From JARRRL01 sp037380725 (lineage in GTDB: Bacteria > Pseudomonadota > Gammaproteobacteria > Pseudomonadales > JANQJO01), in NCBI GenBank assembly GCA_037380725.1, contig JARRRL010000064.1, forward strand, positions 1-16,857: 16,857 nt of DNA. Direction: 5' to 3'. Every line of letters starts with the position of its first letter. Position 1 is the stretch's first letter. Of the stretch, positions 13,311 to 16,857 are shown one piece after another. A program made the position numbers and the translations under genes. Below the pieces are notes generated by a model, which was given only the letters and a program-made list of their open reading frames with translations, was not told the DNA's origin and made no database searches.

Positions 13311-16300
13311 GTGTCCGTAATTAAAGACGATCGGTTAATGTCTGAGAAGGCGTCGCCTGAGCCGCCATTCGCGGCTGCTCAGGCGGCTCAGCATGAAACC
13401 CAAATTAAGTTTACTACTGCTCAGTGTGTGATGGCGCGTTTCTGTGCGTCCTTAGGGTATACCAGACAAGTAGCCGTGGACATCGCGGACTGCCCCATTG
13501 ACATCGATTTCGATGTGCTGGTGCAGATACTTGATGTGTGGGGACGCAAAAATCCTTTTTTGGGTGCGCGGCGTTCAGCGAGCTTGGACGAGACCAATGG
13601 ATTGTATTGGTATTGGTCGGCGGATGTATCGATACCGCTGCATGAGCTCAGCGCCACCTGGCGTGAAGCTGAGTACGCCGATATGACGGAACATCCTGAA
13701 ATAGCGCACCGGTTAAATGATTTCGTTTTGAACGTATTTTATCTGCCAGCGACCAGCTCCGGTGCTGCAGCGAATCCCCAGTTGTTGCTCGTCTGCGATG
13801 AGTTGTATTTTGATGCGGTGGCGCGCCAGGGAGTTCGAGCGGAACTGGAGCGGTATATATCGGCTGTATCGGCATCGCAATCCAAACAGAAAGATCAAGC
13901 AGTGCAGCAGACAGATCAGGCAACGCTGTTGAACGTGGCGCAGCGCCTACCGCCTTCACGTTTGATGTTGGCGGATGCGCCTCGGCGCTTGCGGGCGGTG
14001 GTGAAAACCGTTGACGCCGTACGCGCAGCGGAAGCGTGGTCAGACACCTTATGCCAAGTCGCTAGCACAGCATCCAGTACGGCATTGCTTGATGAGGCAT
14101 TGCTTGATGAGGCATTGCTTGATGAGGCATCGCCCTGGCATTCGCGAGAAGCTCAACGCGCTTGGCCACAATTGGATGTGGAGGCCTTGACTCAATTCTT
14201 GGCAAATAATGATCGACTTTGGCTGGATTTGATTGCTTTGCTTGCTTTGCTGGATGCGAAGACTGAGTGGGAAGCTGGGCACTTGGAGGCTGGAAAAAAG
14301 CGCCAAGCGGAAAAAGCATCAAGGGAAAAAGCATCAGCGGAAAAGCCGAACGCGGATCAACAGTGCCGTGAAACCTGTGTCTGGGTGCCCATACGCCATC
14401 GGGTTGAGCGTCGTGCGCGGCGTGGCGGCGTGGGTTCGCATTCTGACTTGATTGCAAATACATCCAGTAAAACCGATTCGATCGGTTCTGATTTGGTTGC
14501 CGTTGGCTTGCTCAGTGAAAGTTTGCCAATGGTATTCCCTATGATGGAGCGGATGGATGTATGGCAAGGTCTCAGTGCGTGTTCGAAGCGCTTGCAACAG
14601 TTGTATCGCATTGCGGGGTTTTATGGGGATGAACTGATTGACCTGAGAGAAACCGCGCTACCGTTTGCGTGGTCCGATATGCTGGGACCCGTGTTGCGCG
14701 TGCTGGGTGCGGAAGAGCCAGCATCACAGGCCCCCTGGGGTGTTTTGCCAGAGCAAGGCAAGCACGGTGTATTTTTGGTGGACCTAGCCCGCGCTGAGTT
14801 GCGAGTTTATCGCTGTGTAGCCGGTCAGTACCACGCGGATTACGCCTACTCTGAGTTGTGGCGCAGTGCGATGACGCGTGTGTTGGATGTCGTGGTTCGA
14901 TATGCCGAATTGCGGGATATCTTGTTTCCAGGCAACGATGTTCTGCACAGCTTATCCAAACCTTCGCACGATTATTTTATGCTGAATGCATTACCGATAC
15001 CTATTCACACAACTGCTGTACCCACAACTGCTACGCCCACAGCTGCTGCTCAATCCGCTGATGAGAACATGAGCGCTTACCCGAGTCATTACGATTGTGT
15101 GAGCGTGATGCTCAAAATTCAGAAAGAATCGAATTCAGCAGGATTTAAAGTGCAACTGTGGCGTGAAGCCATCAATCGACTCAGCGCCGCACAGCCTGTT
15201 TTACGAACGCAAGTGGTGTATGAGCTGCGCCATGCACTGCCGGTGCCCCGACTGGTGCTGCTGCGAGAACACGCTTCCGTTGATTTTGAGTACAGTGATT
15301 TGTCGCGCCACGTTGATGGTCCTTCAGCAACAGCTGCTCAACTGGTTCGAGATGCTGCGCACGTACCGATCGCGACCGATCGTGATGGCGTGCAGCACCG
15401 CTTAATTAAAGTTTCTGAAAATGAATACGGTTATTTTTTACTTTTTTTGCCATACCTATTGGATGCACGCTCAGCACTGAACCTACTGGAAGAAATAGGG
15501 GTGATGTATGCACGCCTAAGTCGTGGGGCTGCTGCGACACCTACGTTGATCCCCAGCGATGAGATGCAAGGGGCTTTTCGAGATCGCTTGCACCGTCGTT
15601 TGACACAGCGATTTCTACCGACCGCAGATGTTAGGGCGGCGGGTGAAGGGCTTGGCCGTGAGGTGCATGATGAGAGCGCTGAGCGATTAGCGCGTCGTCC
15701 CATCGTCGAAACGTTTACCTTAGAAGGTGAGGCATTACAGGCTGTGCGCCACATGGCGCACGCACATTGCTGTACCGTAGAACGTCTTATTTTGGCGGCC
15801 TGGTGTTTATTGCTGCAGAAATTGCACCCTCAGCATCCTCTTGTGATGGATATCGTCGAATCAACGCCAAAGGCAAGTGACTCTGGATCGTGCTTGGGAC
15901 CATGGGACAGCATACACATGGTACAAATGATGGAGCAGGTGAGCAGCGTTGACAGTGTACCGTCTTTGTTAAAACACTGTGATCAGCGACGTCGTGTGGC
16001 GTGTGCGTCGCCTTCGTTGCATCAGGCATCGGGACGCTTTCGATACTACCCAATTTCTACTGGCGATCTGGATGTCTTTCCGCTTCAGGGTGTGTACGCG
16101 GCGTGCCATTCACAGCGAGACTGGGAACTTCACGTGCTCGATGCTGATCAAGCTTTGCGCTTTATTTTATGTCGTTTTGTGAGTAATACGCGACAGGAGT
16201 TGGTTTCAACGGAAAACGCGATGGGAGCGTCGTTGTTTGCGGCGCGGTTTTTACTGAATCGACTGCATGGTGTATTGATCCCCTTGTCTCAAGGTGTGCC

Positions 16301-16857
16301 ACCACATCGTATTGCGGTGCTGTTGGAGTGGGAGAAACGATTTTATCAGCAACAACATTCCTTTGATCTGACCATGGCCAGGTCACTGGAACAGTCCGTC
16401 GGTCAATCTGTTGTACGGGAAGGCGTGAGCGATGGATGTGATGATGATAAGCGTGATGATCTTGACGAGGCGTCGCTAATGCGGCGTCAATTGTTTCGTC
16501 GGATTTGCACTTTAGCTTTGTTGCATCCCAAGCGACCGGCGCTATTGAGTGCGGGATCGCTGGGTGGGCAGGCTCAGAGTGGGGCGCTTCAAGGCGCTAA
16601 AAATCAGGTCGTCAGCTATGGTGATCTGGTAGCACGTGTGTCGCATATGGCGCGTGGTTTGCGTGCAAAAGGCGTTGAAGATGGTGATGTACTGATCCTG
16701 TATGCGGAAAAACCCGCCGCGATTATTACACTGTGTTTGGCCGTGTTGGAAGCCGGTGCGACCTGGGTGTTGGTGGACCCGTATCAATCAAAGACCTGTG
16801 TCAGCACACAACTCAATGATGGCACTGTTTCAGGGTGGATTGCAGAAGATCGTTTAA
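13311..16857 (+). CDS. Non-ribosomal peptide synthetase, 3'-partial: degenerate C - degenerate C - A
   Basis: An open frame runs off the window (1182 codons). GTG 13311 is chosen because GGAG lies six bases upstream; ATG 13338 (residue 10) has no such site. Residues ~50-550 form a condensation-like domain with an expanded Ala/Lys/Glu-rich insert (~255-350). Where HHxxxDG is expected it reads DELYFDA (163-169, nt 13797-13817). Residues ~585-1000 form a second one: LWREAINRLSAAQPVLRTQVV, the motif replaced by LPYLLDA (713-719, nt 15447-15467), then VRHMAHAHCCTVERLILAAW. Adenylation begins near 1060: HPKRPALL, VSYGDL (A1-like), and LCLAVLEAGATWVLVDP (A2-like). Both C-like domains lack the catalytic second His, so neither is expected to make a peptide bond in the usual way. 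The later A, T and other modules are outside the window. The product is unknown. Confidence 0.85.
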   Translation, partial: MSVIKDDRLMSEKASPEPPFAAAQAAQHETQIKFTTAQCVMARFCASLGYTRQVAVDIADCPIDIDFDVLVQILDVWGRKNPFLGARRSASLDETNGLYWYWSADVSIPLHELSATWREAEYADMTEHPEIAHRLNDFVLNVFYLPATSSGAAANPQLLLVCDELYFDAVARQGVRAELERYISAVSASQSKQKDQAVQQTDQATLLNVAQRLPPSRLMLADAPRRLRAVVKTVDAVRAAEAWSDTLCQVASTASSTALLDEALLDEALLDEASPWHSREAQRAWPQLDVEALTQFLANNDRLWLDLIALLALLDAKTEWEAGHLEAGKKRQAEKASREKASAEKPNADQQCRETCVWVPIRHRVERRARRGGVGSHSDLIANTSSKTDSIGSDLVAVGLLSESLPMVFPMMERMDVWQGLSACSKRLQQLYRIAGFYGDELIDLRETALPFAWSDMLGPVLRVLGAEEPASQAPWGVLPEQGKHGVFLVDLARAELRVYRCVAGQYHADYAYSELWRSAMTRVLDVVVRYAELRDILFPGNDVLHSLSKPSHDYFMLNALPIPIHTTAVPTTATPTAAAQSADENMSAYPSHYDCVSVMLKIQKESNSAGFKVQLWREAINRLSAAQPVLRTQVVYELRHALPVPRLVLLREHASVDFEYSDLSRHVDGPSATAAQLVRDAAHVPIATDRDGVQHRLIKVSENEYGYFLLFLPYLLDARSALNLLEEIGVMYARLSRGAAATPTLIPSDEMQGAFRDRLHRRLTQRFLPTADVRAAGEGLGREVHDESAERLARRPIVETFTLEGEALQAVRHMAHAHCCTVERLILAAWCLLLQKLHPQHPLVMDIVESTPKASDSGSCLGPWDSIHMVQMMEQVSSVDSVPSLLKHCDQRRRVACASPSLHQASGRFRYYPISTGDLDVFPLQGVYAACHSQRDWELHVLDADQALRFILCRFVSNTRQELVSTENAMGASLFAARFLLNRLHGVLIPLSQGVPPHRIAVLLEWEKRFYQQQHSFDLTMARSLEQSVGQSVVREGVSDGCDDDKRDDLDEASLMRRQLFRRICTLALLHPKRPALLSAGSLGGQAQSGALQGAKNQVVSYGDLVARVSHMARGLRAKGVEDGDVLILYAEKPAAIITLCLAVLEAGATWVLVDPYQSKTCVSTQLNDGTVSGWIAEDRL
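14082..14126 (+). repeat. 15-bp tandem triplication in the NRPS
   Basis: GCATTGCTTGATGAG appears three times exactly (14082-14096, 14097-14111, 14112-14126), giving ALLDE repeats in the insert of the first condensation-like domain. The frame is kept. Confidence 0.95.
14307..14347 (+). repeat. 15-bp imperfect repeat in the NRPS
   Basis: GCGGAAAAAGCATCA (14307-14321) and AGGGAAAAAGCATCA (14322-14336) are followed by GCGGAAAAGCC. They encode AEKAS, REKAS and AEKP, lengthening the same Lys/Glu-rich linker. Confidence 0.85.
15009..15053 (+). repeat. 15-bp imperfect repeat between the two C-like domains
   Basis: Three related 15-bp units (ACAACTGCTGTACCC, ACAACTGCTACGCCC, ACAGCTGCTGCTCAA) encode TTAVP, TTATP and TAAAQ. 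They form a Thr/Ala/Pro linker between the first and second condensation-like domains. Confidence 0.75.

Overview
The window reads as chromosomal DNA of a gammaproteobacterium from the Pseudomonas/Oceanospirillales side of the class. The evidence is a minCDE cluster, a LexA with a canonical CTGT-N8-ACAG box, and the set L,D-transpeptidase / nagZ / methylthioinosine-type phosphorylase. As I recall it, pseudomonads have a comparable sulA-lexA-psrA-nagZ-PA3004 neighbourhood. I cannot name a genus.

Layout. 1-705 (+): a DUF2914 protein, probably cut at its 5' side by the window. 822-3126 (-): minC, minD, minE, with an unusually long (395 bp) repeat-bearing gap between minC and minD and an in-frame stop in minE. 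3815-4497 (+): a frameshifted small gene of unknown function behind an array of Shine-Dalgarno-like repeats. 4969-5211 (+): a small conserved-looking protein. 5354-5965 (-): lexA with a readable sigma70 promoter and SOS box. 6206-6568 (-): a small acidic protein. 6726-7907 (-): a protein with a Bacillus Tgl-like transglutaminase fold that lacks the catalytic cysteine segment. 8208-8701 (+): a frameshifted L,D-transpeptidase. 8792-9808 (+): nagZ. 9852-10994 (+): an MscS-family channel. 11341-11892 (+): hpt. 11935-12729 (+): methylthioinosine/methylthioadenosine phosphorylase. 13311 to the end (+): the start of a large NRPS with two condensation-like domains whose HHxxxDG motifs are degenerate, followed by the beginning of an adenylation domain.

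How the genes fit together. MinCDE places the division septum. L,D-transpeptidase and NagZ belong to peptidoglycan cross-linking and recycling. MscS handles osmotic shock. The phosphorylase releases a free purine base from polyamine-pathway by-products, and Hpt, 42 bp upstream, can convert hypoxanthine to IMP, so these two form a short salvage operon. The NRPS is an accessory biosynthetic gene behind a ~580 bp non-coding stretch.

Two window-wide patterns stand out. Three short genes are visibly broken and a fourth may be, while the long ones, including 3.5 kb of NRPS, are open. There are also more than a dozen short tandem duplications (unit 9-18 bp) scattered through genes and spacers. Together with long gaps, these suggest either a genome in early decay, as in a host-associated lineage, or assembly errors for the indels. 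The nonsense codon in minE and the exact tandem duplications are not typical homopolymer errors.
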